Assembly (NCBI GenBank): GCA_013400155.1 | Contig: VXBM01000135.1 | Coordinates: 1 to 64,000 of the forward strand | Origin: Helopsaltes ochotensis | Taxonomy: Eukaryota > Chordata > Aves > Passeriformes > Locustellidae | Reading direction: 5' to 3' | Length of the DNA: 64,000 nt | Shown: positions 1-12,060 of the stretch, piece by piece | Layout: every line of letters begins with the position of its first letter | Position numbering within the stretch: the stretch's first letter is position 1 | Notes under the pieces: generated by a model | Databases searched by the model: none | What the model was told of the DNA's origin: nothing | What the model saw: only the letters and a program-made list of their open reading frames with translations | Made by a program: the position numbers and the translations under genes

Positions 1-110
1 TGAGCGCCCCGCGCCCCCGGGCGCTGAGGGCCGGCCGGGCCTGCCCCGCAAATTCACCTCCCGGGTTGCTCTGTGCTCTGTGCCGGTGGGTTCCCCAGCT
101 GCTTTATCGT
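1..110. promoter_or_regulatory. Edge of a CpG-rich island, possible first exon or promoter
   Basis: The first 110 bases are strongly GC-rich with many CpG dinucleotides, and the sequence drops abruptly to AT-rich DNA after about position 110. In vertebrates this composition marks CpG-island promoters and first exons. A splice-donor-like CCG|GTGGGT lies near position 85. I infer that a gene promoter or first exon lies mostly upstream of the window. If that gene is on the plus strand, much of this window could be its first intron. No open frame or known 5'UTR is recognisable, so the strand and gene are unknown. A GC-rich repeat fragment is the alternative. Confidence 0.4.
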
Positions 111-3100
111 TTTCATCGATTTGTCTTCAAACCAATATGTGAATGGCACATGTCTCTAACTACAAAAATCTCAGCCTGTGCTGGCACAGTGAAGGTAAAA
201 AAACATTAAAAAACCCCAACAAAATCACATGATGAAGAGAGAGACCCAGAGGCAAGACTGAGCAAGACTACTTTGTCAGGTTTCCAGAATCCTTCTTCCT
301 CTTGGCTTCATGGTTTGTTTCCAGACACCTAAAGACTCAGCGGGGAAAAAAGAAATTGAACAATCAGTTCAGCAGTGAGAAAGAATGTCCCTTTGCATGA
401 CATAACTTGGTATGGCTGTATTTACATGTTAGTCATTCCAAATATTGACACATTGAGGTCACCATTTGGAGACAGGGAAGATGGAAAACAAGGCAGGCAG
501 AATACAGCCTGGTGTTCTGTTCCTAAGATTATATTACAAGTATTCCTTCACCTGAATAATCTCTTTGGAAAAAGGAAGATACAATTGCAAAATTGAAAGA
601 GCATTTCAGCTAAACACCTAGATGGATTCTGCCCTTCCTTATAGCTACAATTCCTATGTCATTTTCGGTCACTGTTGTGTAAGGAAGGAGCAGCCTGTAT
701 TTTGAGTACACACCAATTCAAGTCAAGAATGCTAGACAGCATCTTTTCTACTATCTTAGATGTACCCAGACATGGCTGTTATGTCTGGCATGTAGACCAG
801 CTGTCAGGAAAAAACCAACAAATTGTTGAATAATATGGTTTATGTAGCTGTCTTCCTTTTCAAAAGACAGTGGACATTAGCAGAAACTGCATTAATCCCT
901 CTTACGTGATAACTCTACCATGACTCTGAGAATGGGATGGCTGGAACTGCCCTAAGACACACCAAGGACAAGTTAATATCATAAGCAATTGAATTCCAAT
1001 GCCCAGAAATACTCCTTTTAAATTTACTAATATAAACACTTACTCAAAGTACAATGAAGGTGTTAGCTGAGATATGAGGTAGGTGAACAGTTTGTTGTCT
1101 TTTTCTGCATGCAGACTCTGAGGCAAGGGTCTATTCTGATTTGTTTACATTGAATTAGACAAAGATATTTAATAGCTCCCATGACTTCAATAGAATAAAA
1201 TCCAAATTCCCACTGATAGGTTGAGGATGGTAATGTAATATCCCAACAGGTTATATTTTCTTAAGTGTATTTTCTTAGAGCTCCATCTAAGCTAGCCATC
1301 TAGATGATAACTGCCTATATGCTACTAAGCTCCTATTCTGCATGTATATTGTCAAAACTACAATGCCTAAGCCTTCCCATTCACCTTTAGTGTGACTCCA
1401 GAGGCTTCTAAAATGAGTAGGTGCACTGTTTGCCATGACTGCTCACAGGTTCTTGGACTTCTTCCCTGGATGCCGGGAAGCATTTGACTCTTTTCAACAC
1501 TAAACAGCCAGGATGATGAAGAAAGCATTCTTCCAGGAATTACAAGATGTAAGCCCTAATCTTTTCAGGCAGAGATGAAAGATGAACACACCTTCCCTGC
1601 CAGGACAAAAACCTGCTTGCTTTCCTTGAAAGAACGTGAAGAGGGACATATAAAGCTCAGTCTCAAAAAGCAACATGTACCTGAGAGAGCAGATCCCTAG
1701 AATTAATGCTTTGCAATTAGTTTTTTTGCCTTGTCCTGGAGGAGTGGTTTTCTTTTAAAAGTAATGGGGTTTTTTTGTCTTATTTTTACTGGACATCAAG
1801 TTAGTTAACTCTTCCACAATCAAAATCTATGTGTAGATTGATCTACAATGTTATTAAAAGTGCACTGTCTTTAAACTAAGCACTGTGATCCTCAGGGTAA
1901 GGACCTCATGAAGTAAGCATACACAAATGAGATCAAATGCAGCATTTGGTGGATAGTTTTAGCCAGTGTACTCTTCCCTGTTCCCTTGGTTATGAAACAA
2001 AGGCGCTCCATTTGGGATTCAGAACAAATGTCAGGCAGAATTTCTAGTTTTGTTAAATAACACACATTAGTCATTGTTTTCACCAATCCCATTCTAGTAT
2101 ACCATGCTAAGACAGAAAAGGAAAGATATCTTGACTTCTTTTACTTACATGGTGTACATGAAAACAAGAGAATGTGTTCTTTTTGGTTCTGTTGTCTAAG
2201 ACTGGTGAAATTTTCATGCTAAGAGCCCTACAGTTTTAAGCATGCTCTTGTTTCAGCTGATTATAACAGACATAAGGGTTTCTATCTATATTTAATAAAA
2301 GCAAGCGCAACATTTTCTGAAGTGATTGCAGAGCAGAACTGATTGTCTAAATCAGGCTCATAACCAATACATGAACTGAGTGTATACTTAGAAGGAAATT
2401 CCAATAGACATTTATATGACTAAGTTTAAGAAATGCTTCTTGCATTGCTCTTTATTGGCCTCAGAAAATATTTTGAAATACATTTTTTTCTCGTAAACAT
2501 CACATCAACTTATGAAAGTCTTGGTTTAAAAACCATACTTTTCACTCCTCACAAAAGAAAAGCAGTATTTAATCTTCAGGTTACTCACCAATCCCCATTG
2601 AGGTTAGTATTATGGAATGAGATGGGGCTGGTAATTCTGCTGGGTTGAGTGGTTATCAATTGGTTGACATGGCAATTCAACTCACAAAATGTTGACCACA
2701 CACACGGAATCTGCATGTGTGATAGTTGCTTTTAAAATGTGTATAGAAAAATGCATACACTACATCCAACAGATGATACTTTCCAAAATCTCCGTTCCAA
2801 GCTAATGAAAATGCAGAATGTTTTTAATATAATGTATTGTACGTAAGTATAAAATAATATTTATGCACCTGGCTCGGTCATCTCTGTGAGCCTCCAACTC
2901 TCAGAGGCAATGCCCAATGACAGCTGCTAGGGAGACTAAAGATGAGGCAGTAAGAATTCCTATAGCACTGAAATCAGCCAGAGAACATATATAACTAGAA
3001 CAAAAACTTGAACAGATGTTAGGGGTATTAAAGCCAATTGAGCATTTTAAGGGTTTTCCCCACTTCCTACCTGGTGCAAATGCCAACAAGATTAAAATTA

Positions 3101-3640
3101 CATTAATCATCACTGCAACCAGAACTGAAGAACTTTGATACAGTTCCCAAATGTTTCATCAGAACTGCAGCCAGAGCCGGCTTGATGTTTGGTAGTAAGT
3201 TAAAAAAAGAAACCACAACAAAAATTCCCAACCAGATTTTTGGCTAGAACTTTTCTCTGCCTGTAAATTCAAGGCTAAAGACAGCTCTGAGTTGGCGAAT
3301 GCATCAGTTATTGAGCCAGTTTTAAAGTTATGCTCAATCAGCTTTGCAGTGCTGCAGCAGGGCAACAGTGCTGCACCAACACTAAGCTCCTTTGGGAATC
3401 CTACTGAACCAGCAGGAGGAAATTTAAGTCTTGAGAGGATAGTCTCACTTTTCTAGATGCTTTTCATGGTCTTCAGGATACCCCTGAAATCTCCAGAGAC
3501 CATCCCTCTGAATTATTCTGTACTTAGGTTTTCAGAGATACTTTTTTTACACAGTAAAGATAAATGCCCCAGTGAAGCAAGTCAAACCTCTCCAACTGTA
3601 GACTATTGCCTACAGGAATACACTAACATGAACCAGATCC
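111..3640. other. AT-rich sequence, nothing recognised
   Basis: This is ordinary AT-rich DNA. The short open frames (for example 375-596, 1892-2092, 2433-2648 and 2901-3113) have no recognisable domain, no coding-like composition and no splice context, and I treat them as chance. No LINE, LTR or RNA gene is recognisable. Confidence 0.5.
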
Positions 3641-3654
3641 TGAACTTTTAAGCA

Positions 3655-3765
3655 GGTAAGTGAGAGTAGGGGTTAATACCATTCTATGAAACTGCCTTCT
3701 GTAGCTACTGTGCAGCTCTGAGCTTTCTACATGTGGGTTCACTGTGGACTCCTATCTGTTCACTT
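3655..3765. repeat. Copy A of a diverged direct repeat (old LTR-like)
   Basis: The stretch 'ggggttaat...' followed by 'ctactgtgcagctctgagc' and 'tctacatg...ttcact' recurs in similar order and the same orientation at 4430-4540. The best block (about 33 bases around 3700-3735) agrees at roughly four of five positions. This suggests two copies of an old interspersed repeat or parts of one duplicated element. The family is not recognised. Confidence 0.35.
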
Positions 3766-4429
3766 AGAGTTATGTAGCTGCAGCCACAGAAACTCTTTCT
3801 ACATCAAATTGAGATTACAAGTAAAAGCCCTAGCTGATGTCTCATTAGCTGATAGAGTGCATTACATTTTCTGGCCTACTCTGGTCTTTCTGTGCCAAAG
3901 GAAAAAGGATAGCTTCAGTGTACATAAGAACTTGGTAATTTTAGAAGCAGAGTATCTTCATCTTTCATCACAGCCATGGTTCTTAGCTTGAAGAAACAAG
4001 TGGATCACATGTGTTTTTTAGAGCCATGGCTGATAAATGATGACATGTTTTGATAGTGTACTTTAAATCTGAGAATTTTATCTCACATTGTCTTTGCACC
4101 ACTTCTTAAAAAATTTATGCTGAAAAACAAATGCCATCTCAGGCAACATAAGGATATCCCATATGACTCACCATCAGCATATGAATGCTAAACACAAACA
4201 TTGAGAACTATAAAAAGCCGAGGTACTTGTTTTCTTCTGCAGGTCATCAGTAGGCAGGCACACTGCTGGTTTAGTGAGCAGGTCTCATGACTATCCAGTG
4301 GAGAGCTAGATAACTTTTTACAGATCAGATGTAGAGAAGGCCCGTTGGCCAGACTGTATTTCAGAGACCTTTTGTAGGCAAGCACACCCTTTGGAAGATC
4401 ATGTGCCTACAAAAGCTGCTGAGGAAGGA

Positions 4430-4720
4430 AGCGGGGTTAATCCCCTTCTAGGCAGCTATTTTTCAGGCCGTAAACAGTTCTACAACTACTGTGCAGCACT
4501 GAGCCCTCTACACATATTCACTGGGTGACCAGAGGTTTTTATCAGCACTGCAGTCCCGAACTGTACCCAGGCAGCCTCCTCGTGACCAGCTTCATAATGG
4601 GATTAAGCTGTCTGCACAGTAAAGGCAGAAAGTTTATTCAACAACAACAGAGGACTCTGAAGAGCTGTCTCTCGATTTCAGAGTCCAACTTGTAGCTTTT
4701 CATGATTCTTCACTTGAAGT
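4430..4720 (-). repeat. Copy B of the repeat, with LTR-like polyadenylation signal on the minus strand
   Basis: Positions 4430-4540 match the block at 3655-3765. Just beyond, the minus strand carries an AATAAA signal at about 4632-4640 ('ttgaataaactttctgcc') in a setting that resembles the R/U5 part of a retroviral LTR. Read on the minus strand, the order would be a U3-like segment, the AATAAA signal, then the repeated block. No TG...CA termini or target duplication could be fixed, so this is a weak LTR call. Confidence 0.3.
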
Positions 4721-4724
4721 GATG

Positions 4725-5635
4725 CAAAGATATGAAAGTGCAGACTATACTTTCAATATATGGTATTCTACGTCCACAAGCTGAGGGTTGTGAATGTTGT
4801 CTTTTCTTGTATGGAAATTTGCTGTCCTTTAGAGGAGAGAAAACATCCTGGTTCAGCTCAACTGCGGGAAGCCAAGGTCCTGGAATACACAGGATACATC
4901 TGCAGGAATAAATATAATGCGCTCAAGAGCACTGATAAAGTCTGTGGCACTTAAGCCAGCTGGCACAGGATAGGCCCCATCCATTCTGTCCATCCTTCTT
5001 ACTGCCAGCAAGAGGACAGCCTTACGCAAACTACTCATTAGGAGCACTTCCTGGGCAGCCTCGCTTCCCAACAGTACACAGGGATCGATCAGGAGAGTTG
5101 TCACAGACTAACCACGTTCAAGGGACTGCCCTATTTAACAGTATTGATGGCTGGGTTCCAGTGCCAGGAAACCTCCCTGGCAGTTCTCACATTTGTCTTC
5201 TGGTTTTAGTCACAACCTGTGGGTCCCACCTGTGTTGCAAGGAGTAGAGGCAAAAGCTTTGGGGACTCTTAGCATTTGGTAGAACTGACATGAGCTTTTT
5301 TGCATGGTGTCCTAAATGGGAATAAAATAAGTGCCAGAATCTGGGAACTGCAGCAGCTTCAGAAAGCAGCCTCAAGACTTGAAATCACTTAAAAAAAATA
5401 GTTCCATGACTTTATGGTCGGGCGCCTGGTGTTGGGCCGTGTGTCAAACCATGACACATACCTACTGAATGTTTTGCTGTTACGACTGCCCTTTCAGCCT
5501 CTTTCCTGACCTCATCCCCTCCGCAGTCCCCAGCAAAATTAATCATGTATTCTTTAATGGAGAAATTTTCACATATGAAAGAATAATAGCATTTTGAGGC
5601 CAGTCAAAACATTTGATTCATATGAGTGGTCATTA
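4725..5635. other. Unclassified sequence of mixed composition
   Basis: The part at 4840-5400 is less AT-rich than its surroundings and has minus-strand frames of 83 and 62 codons, neither resembling a known protein. A short GC-rich patch at about 5418-5445 was considered as a degenerate primer binding site and rejected. No clear repeat family is visible. Confidence 0.4.
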
Positions 5636-5640
5636 AGTAC

Positions 5641-5680
5641 TAGTAGTAGTAGTAGTAGTAGTAGTAGCAGTAGTAGTAGT
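5641..5680. repeat. (TAG)n trinucleotide microsatellite
   Basis: About 13 TAG units run without a break except for one CAG interruption near 5668. The array lies inside an otherwise AT-rich open frame and produces a serine run in translation, which is an artefact of the repeat. Confidence 0.95.
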
Positions 5681-8600
5681 ATTCACTTCTGGTTTTGTCT
5701 TACTCTAAGCTTAAAAGTCAGGTGTGTTCCAGTTTGTCTGAGAACATTAATGCCAAATGGTCCTGAAACTGGAAATTTACTTGGATTGGACATTCATACC
5801 AAAATCGGACCAATCTTTATGGGCTGTTTTATAGTTGATGTTGCAATGTCATATTCAAAACATCACATTATAAAAATATTTTCCAAAATTTTCACTTTAT
5901 TTAACAAAGAACAACAATGTATACAGGTATGGAAGATCTTGTATTATTACCTATATGGTTAACATAAAAGATAAAAATGGAACTGACAATTCACTGGTTT
6001 ATGTCATTGATTTAAATTTTACATTGAACTCAGCCTGAATAACAGAAGCAGCACAATTGTCTTCCCCTTTTCCAGTTGACATACTCATCTGGGGAAGTCT
6101 TTGTCCATGTTTTTTAAAAGATTTAGTGGCAAATACCACAAGAGAAGGGTTTCTGTCTTAAAATGTTAATTTCTGGTTAAGATATTCATTCTTTTATATG
6201 AAAATTTTGTAAAATGCTATTCTGATATACCAAAGAATTTGTCTCTGTGATTAAAGGAATGCAGATGGACTTCTGTCACAGCCATCAGGTACTGCAGATA
6301 GATATCAATATTTATGCCCATCTTATTCTGTAGTGCTAGTTTAGTTGAAATACCACTTTGGTAGTGTCAGTTAAGTAACAAATTGCAGTCAGATGTTTCT
6401 GTTAGAGGCTATCATAGAATGAGAATGTTCCCTGGGCAGTGTTGCCCAATGCAACTGTGAGCTCTCCAATTACTCTATTTGAAAACATGAGAGTCACAAT
6501 AAAGAAAAAACCCCTTGTTTTAGATGGAGCTATTTATCACATTTTCTTTTTCCATTCCTCACACATTAGAGGAGCAAGAGGAGAATGCTCAAAGGAAAAG
6601 GATCATGACCACAATAATAATGATTAGATGCTAGATAAAATATGGAACTTCCATTGTCTGAAAAAGTCCAACATTCAAAATATTTTAGTTTTGATCTGAG
6701 ACAATCTCACAAACAAGTAAAAAACTTTCAAATATACTGACAGTGGAAAATAAATATTAAAATAATTTCAGGAAATCAGAATATCCTCTGATTTTTCCAA
6801 AATTAAACATGCTCACATCTCATTCAGAAATGGGAACATACTTGGGAATTCCCCAGAATTAGGACTCGCACAATGAACATGTAGAACAGGATGCCTTGAA
6901 GATGTTTCCAGGTTCTTTAAAGCTTGAGTATAGATTTCCCAAGGCTTCTGTGTTGTTGCCTACATAATGTTCTGCAGCTCCTGACTGTGCCAAGAAAGTT
7001 GATATTGGCTATTTCATCTGTTAAGTGCCCAACTGATGGACTCTGAAGCAATCTGTGTAGTGCAGCTTACTAGGAAGCAGCATTTGTGATTCGTCAGAGG
7101 TTGATAGAAAGCAAAATATTTCTTCAGCACTTTTACAAAGAGGTATTCCTCGAATGAAATACTACCATGTTTGAAAATTTCTTGCTATCTCTCTTCATGT
7201 AGTAGGAAGTTCTCAGTCTGAGAAACTGGGTAAAGGAAAAAAATTAAATGTGCATGATCCATTTAGATTATTTCTTAGTAGCAGAACACTAAATATTGCC
7301 ACTGTTTATTTGTTTGGGTTTTTTTTGTTGTTCTGCAGACAAGGTAAAACTCACTGTGTTGAACAAACAAGTCCTTGTGTAGGCAAGCAGATATATATTG
7401 AACAAAAAGGTATGAAGAAAAATAAAAAAAAGTTTTGGGGTCTTATATTCATGAAAAAAATTAGTATTTTCATTTTATTAATCTTAATCTATATTCAAGG
7501 TGAGATGACCCTGTCACCAGTGTATCCCACAAGAATGGCAAACAGTTTTATATAGCATACTTTGGAAAATAAACATTATCCCAATATTGATAATATATGT
7601 GTCTGGAACAAATGGATACTTTGATTAGTTGCTCCAGATAATATGGAAAACAGGTGCATTTTTGTTACTGTGAGAGTGAAGTTGGATGATTCCCTCTTAT
7701 CTTACCTAAAGGAATACATAGAGAAAATCAAATTCAGGTGATACTTAATTCAGTAAAACCACATTAACCTGGATCCTAATTCTCTCAGTTGATGAAATAT
7801 CCATATACTTTATGACTCCAGAAAAGGTCCTAATGAAGTAGTCCAATTAACTATTCAAACATTAGGGGATTAATCATAGGTTAATGGAAGATTACAGAGA
7901 TAAGTTACTGAGTTTGCCTATTTTCACAGATTTTCATTTTATTCGAGGCAAGAGCACCTGACACATGTTCCAATTTACATAGAATGTTTCTCCTCACACT
8001 TTCTACAACCCTTTATTTATTTTTATGTTCCCTCTTTTGTGGGACTTTCATGCTTCCCCCTACAATCTTTTGTATAAGAAAATATCAGGAAGTCATAGTA
8101 AGACATTAACAGTCTCACCAGTACTGTATCTGGATTTCCAGTTGTGTATCTCTTGTTAGTAAACTCAAGTGCAAATTCATTCAGTAATTTGGTACAGGAT
8201 GACATTGACTTATTAAGTTAATAGCACATATTTAATTCCTTAATGACACAGTAGCTGTTGGGTTAACAGATTTTGTAAACAAAAACATACTATCTAAAAT
8301 ATCTAAAATATCTAAAATATATATATTCTTTAAATTATCAATATTATCTAGAAATCTACATTATTTTAAAAATAATCCCATCTTGTTTGAAAAAAGGTAT
8401 TTTTTTTAAATTTTTTTCATACTAGGATTAAATAGAACTCTGTCTTTTAATTATTTATTTATTGATTCTGAAATAGTTTTTGATTAATTTACTTCTGACT
8501 GGAATCAGACTAATCAATTAACACTCCATTTCCTCATCTGGAATGGTAACAAAAAAAATCAGTGTTTTCAGTCTTCTACAGTTTTATTGTCACTGTAATA

Positions 8601-9279
8601 AATAAATAAAATTCAAATTAGGAGGGCAGATATTTCCTCAGCAAACAATTAAGTTTTACTGGAAACATCTTATGCACCTGTAAGATGCTTATTTGATTGT
8701 AATGTTGTCTAATATCTTTCTCAGTTGCTAGTGAATTAAAATTCTTTCCTTATTCCTACGTGACCCATGTATCTTATCTGGCTTTCTTTTAAAGACAGAA
8801 CAAAAGTATTAATTGAATAAATGTTCCTTTTCTACACTATTAATAATTTAACAATCCACGTCTAGTTAAAAGGCCGTTTCATTGCTGTGATTCATTTCTT
8901 TTTCAGTGCATTAGAATTCCTCATCTTAGCTGTGCTGCAGATTGATTTTTTTCCATTGTTGTTATCTTTCCTATGGTTCAGGTGGTTTTAGTTCAGGTGG
9001 GTTTTGTGTTGCAATATTATCAGCACAAAATTTGCAGAGGAAAGTCATACCTTACAATTACATAATATGTGTTGCACTTTTGTTTGAGAAATAAGCACAT
9101 ATCAGGGAAATCTGACTGATACTGTCAACAAGCCATCTCAAAAACCTCCTACATAAATAAAGCATTCACTGAATAGGAAGCAAAGTTGTTACACATGTAG
9201 ATGTGTCGACAACAGAAAATTGAAACTGGAATAAGCAGTAAAATTTCACAGTGCAATAACTTGGAGTAAGCAGTAAATT
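5681..9279. other. AT-rich sequence with one short tandem repeat
   Basis: Strongly AT-rich DNA with homopolymer runs. The only structured element is three copies of the 9-base unit TATCTAAAA at 8291-8319, followed by a short TA run. The open frames at 7250-7555, 8023-8205 and 6439-6627 are chance frames in A/T-rich sequence. Confidence 0.5.
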
Positions 9280-9583
9280 CTCACTCTCTACAACTCCCTG
9301 AAAGGAGGTTGTAGCCGGGTGGGGGTTGAACTTCTCTCCCAGACAACCAGCAACAGAGTGAGAGGACACAGTATTAAGCTGTGCCAGAGGAAGTTTAAGC
9401 TAGATATTAGAAAAAAATTCTTTACAGAAAAGGTGGTTGGGCATTGGAATGGGTTGCCCAGGAAGGTGGTGGAGTCACCTTCCCTGGAGATGTTTAAAAA
9501 AAGACAGGACATGGCACTTAGTGGTATGGTTTAGTTGATAAGGTAGTGTTAGGTCATAGATAGGACTTCATGATCTCCAAGGT
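9280..9583 (+). mobile_element. CR1 LINE 3' end, left part (split by an LTR)
   Basis: The plus strand reads as the last part of a CR1 non-LTR retrotransposon: the 'acaactccctgaaaggagg' block, the 'attagaaaaaaattcttt' block and the 'ggttgcccaggaaggtgg' block that code for the end of ORF2, then the 3'UTR 'catgatctccaaggt'. The copy is 5'-truncated, as most CR1 copies are. It breaks off at 9583 where a 530-bp LTR is inserted and resumes at 10119. The reading frame is degenerate, so the copy is dead. Confidence 0.9.
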
Positions 9584-10113
9584 TTGATGCAGTGTTCTGT
9601 ATAGAGCTCCACTCTGTGACCCGGGCTAGCTGAAACACTGCAGACCAGCACTAGGAAAACTCCTCTGTACAATGGTTCAGGGAGCTGTCATGGGTTCTTT
9701 TCTGCACTGCATAGATCGGCACTGATGGTGAAATGAACGGAAGTGGGTCTCAGTCAGAAAGCATAGTCCAAAACCTTTATTCCTCTCCCCCATGGGAGAG
9801 AACCTCCAGCTTCGAAGGGGTGCTCTCTATCTGGGCACCGTCCCTTTCCTCACATCATCTTTTATCCAAGGGGAGTGACAGAACAGTGGGTACATTAACA
9901 ATCCAATAGGGAGGAACTAGGGAGGGGACAGAGCTTGAGGGACAACTTAGGAGACAAATGAGAATTCTGATGGAGGGATTTTCCCAGTCTTCCTCAAATC
10001 ATTTGAAGAGGAGTTCTCTGGAAACTGGGAGTGGCAGCCGAATAACAGGCAGGCTGCTTAATGAGGAGGGGGGGAATAACAGAAAATGGAGGACACAGGA
10101 ACAGAACCCAACA
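9584..10113 (-). mobile_element. Solo LTR of an endogenous retrovirus, inserted in CR1
   Basis: This 530-bp block interrupts the CR1 3'UTR and is flanked by an exact 5-bp target duplication, AAGGT at 9579-9583 and 10114-10118. On the minus strand it starts TGTTGGGTTCTG and has an AATAAA polyadenylation signal (plus strand 'cctttatt' at about 9773-9780), so transcription would run leftward. The other terminus reads ...CATCAA rather than the canonical CA, probably a point change. No internal retroviral sequence is left, so it is a solo LTR made by LTR-LTR recombination. A 5-bp duplication fits several avian ERV groups. Confidence 0.85.
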
Positions 10114-10118
10114 AAGGT

Positions 10119-10151
10119 CTTTTCCAACATAGTTAATTCTGTGATTCTGTA
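10119..10151 (+). mobile_element. CR1 3' terminus, right part
   Basis: The sequence 'cttttccaacatagttaatt' followed by 'ctgtgattctgt' is the 3' end of CR1, including the short 8-base-type terminal repeats (ATTCTGTG). It continues directly from 9583 once the LTR and one copy of its target duplication are removed. Confidence 0.88.
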
Positions 10152-10949
10152 AAATTGCTGATAAAGCCCTTCAGGAATCTGTGCTAAGATCAATAATTTC
10201 GAGTATGTTCATAAATGAGGCGTCCCTTGGGACATGTGACAGTGTTTACTGATTTTAAGGTATTCAGGAAAGCCTGACCATGAAGGAAATAGGAAAGAGC
10301 CATGTAAGACTGCATGGTCACTGAAATGGCAGGTGAAACTCAATACAGATAGATCTGATGTTCAGCAGAATATATGGGGGCAATAATTCAGATTTTACAG
10401 AGAAAGGAGAATGAATTTATTACTATTCTGAATGTTGTCTCTGAATTAAAATCAACTCTTCTGTTAAAAATGTCATCCTGTTGCTCAAAATCAAGTCAAT
10501 ATTAAGAACTATTTAAAGAAAGAACAGACCAACATGGTAGAAATCACTCCTTCCCTCTCCATGGAGCATGGTCATCTGTCTGCAGCTATGTTCCCATCCC
10601 CCCTACCCACTGCAGAAATATGTTAGCACTGGATGAGGTTCTAAAAAGTTTGACAGAGGTGATCAGATACTTGAAATAGCTTCTGTACAGGGAACAGCTA
10701 AGTGCATTAGCACTTTCAACATGGAAATTCTGATTGATGGCACATGGTAAAGGCTTATGAAATCAAGAGTGCTATTGGGTAGAGTAGTAAATAAGGAATG
10801 CCTGTGCCTTGCAATGAAAGGTTTGGGGGGGCTTAGATTCAAAAGAGAGGAGAGGAACTGTTTCTTAACCTGTGGTTATCTGTGGTTAAACAAACTGACA
10901 CAAGATGATCCAAATGGTAAAAGTTTAAATATATTCAGAAATGAAGATG
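10152..10949. other. Unassigned flank of the AFF pseudogene
   Basis: No repeat family is recognised. The minus-strand sequence here lies downstream of the AFF-like homology and might contain its decayed 3' end, but I cannot match it to the AFF C terminus. The plus-strand open frame at 10757-10993 is not recognised. Confidence 0.35.
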
Positions 10950-12060
10950 TTCTAAACAATACCATTCTTGCCAATGCTGTTGTTGATATTTAATAACAGT
11001 TCAGAACTTACAAAACCAGCAGAAGAGAGTATTGGATAAAGAGGAGAAGGCAAGTCTGTTCTTGCAGCATGTGGAGAAGGTGCTTGTTTTACTGTGGAAT
11101 TACGCTTGAAGTGGTCATTCAGGAGCCTAGCATAATGTAACAAAACATGGCCATTTGCAAAATGGACTGGCAGCATATTATAATATGGCAAAGATTTTTC
11201 CATGTGAAGATACTGAAGAGTCTGTGAATGGTTTCAATGTCATAATGAATTTCACAACTATGGCATTGCTAAATATGCTGTTAACTGTTTTTGGTTCTAG
11301 CGCATCCAGTTTTAAGGCAATCCCCTATCTGGTGAATAAAATTGCAGCCTCTGCCAGGTACAGAAAGGCATTCCAGCCTTTTGGTCATTGCAGTCATTGC
11401 ATCAGCTTTGTGCTTCAGCCTCTTGGTCTTTTCAAAGTAGCATTTCTTTGGATGCTGTTTTTGATTAGAGACCTCCTTGACTTGAAGGTACCATTTGGTA
11501 AAGAAAGCACGGGAAATGATTTGTGATACCTCCTGCCGATCCTTTGACACCCTTTGACAGCTCTGTGGGATTTCTTTTCACTTTCCTCTGCGTGGAGAGC
11601 AAAGGATCCTTGTGGTTGCTCTTGTTCCTGGCAGTGTTGTCCATGGGCTTGTCAGTCTCAGTTATGTATCTCTTTTTGGGCCATCTTGATTGACTTTGGT
11701 GCAGCCTGCAATAGACATATGTGACAGTGGCAGGAGCAGCAGATCATTTTTCTGGGTTTCAAATGAAGTTTTTGATGCTTTCCGTTTATTGGAGTCTGTT
11801 AGCTGAAGACTGTAATGATTTTGATTCTTTTTCTGATTTAATTTTTTATTATTCTCCTTCTCCCTTCCTCTTTCAAACGGGCTCCTCGGGAGTGTCTGTG
11901 GCTTTCCTTTTCAACTCCTCCTTCCTTGCACCAGGTAGTTCCTTGGTCTCTGCTCTCTTCTGCTGCCTGTCTTTCCTGGGGGATTCCAGGGACTTCTGAT
12001 AGGTGATGGAGATCTATTTTCACCATGAGGTGATCACAGGTGGTGAGTCCTTCACTGGAA
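10950..12060 (-). pseudogene. Decayed intronless copy of an AFF1/AFF4-family gene, C-terminal part
   Basis: On the minus strand several frames together follow the C-terminal half of the AF4/FMR2 (AFF) family, scaffold proteins of the nuclear super elongation complex. From high to low coordinate I see DHLMVKIDLHHLSEVP (about 12040-11990), then FPVLSLPNGTFK (about 11500), then KRLKHKADAM (near 11410), then VKFIMTLKPFTDSS (about 11240), then LNDHFKRNSTVKQAPSP (near 11100), ending near PSPLYPILSSAGFVSS (about 11010). This order matches the Ser/Lys-rich region and the C-terminal homology domain of AFF4/AFF1. Frameshifts and in-frame stops break it many times, so it is dead. Residues normally encoded by several exons are contiguous, which points to a retrocopy of a spliced mRNA, 5'-truncated. 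The last AFF C-terminal segment and a poly(A) tail were not found. The exact paralogue is uncertain, with AFF4 or AFF1 the closest. Confidence 0.82.

Noticed and set aside
5418..5450. GGCGCC-type GC-rich patch, possible primer binding site on the minus strand
   Set aside because: Only about two thirds of the lysine-tRNA site matches and no LTR end lies beside it.
5594..5962. 122-codon open frame with a long serine run
   Set aside because: The serine run is the TAG microsatellite at 5641-5680 read in one frame; the rest shows no coding character.
12048..12060. Splice-acceptor-like polypyrimidine tract and AG on the minus strand
   Set aside because: Not accepted as proof of a functional exon because the AFF-like sequence downstream is broken by stops and frameshifts.
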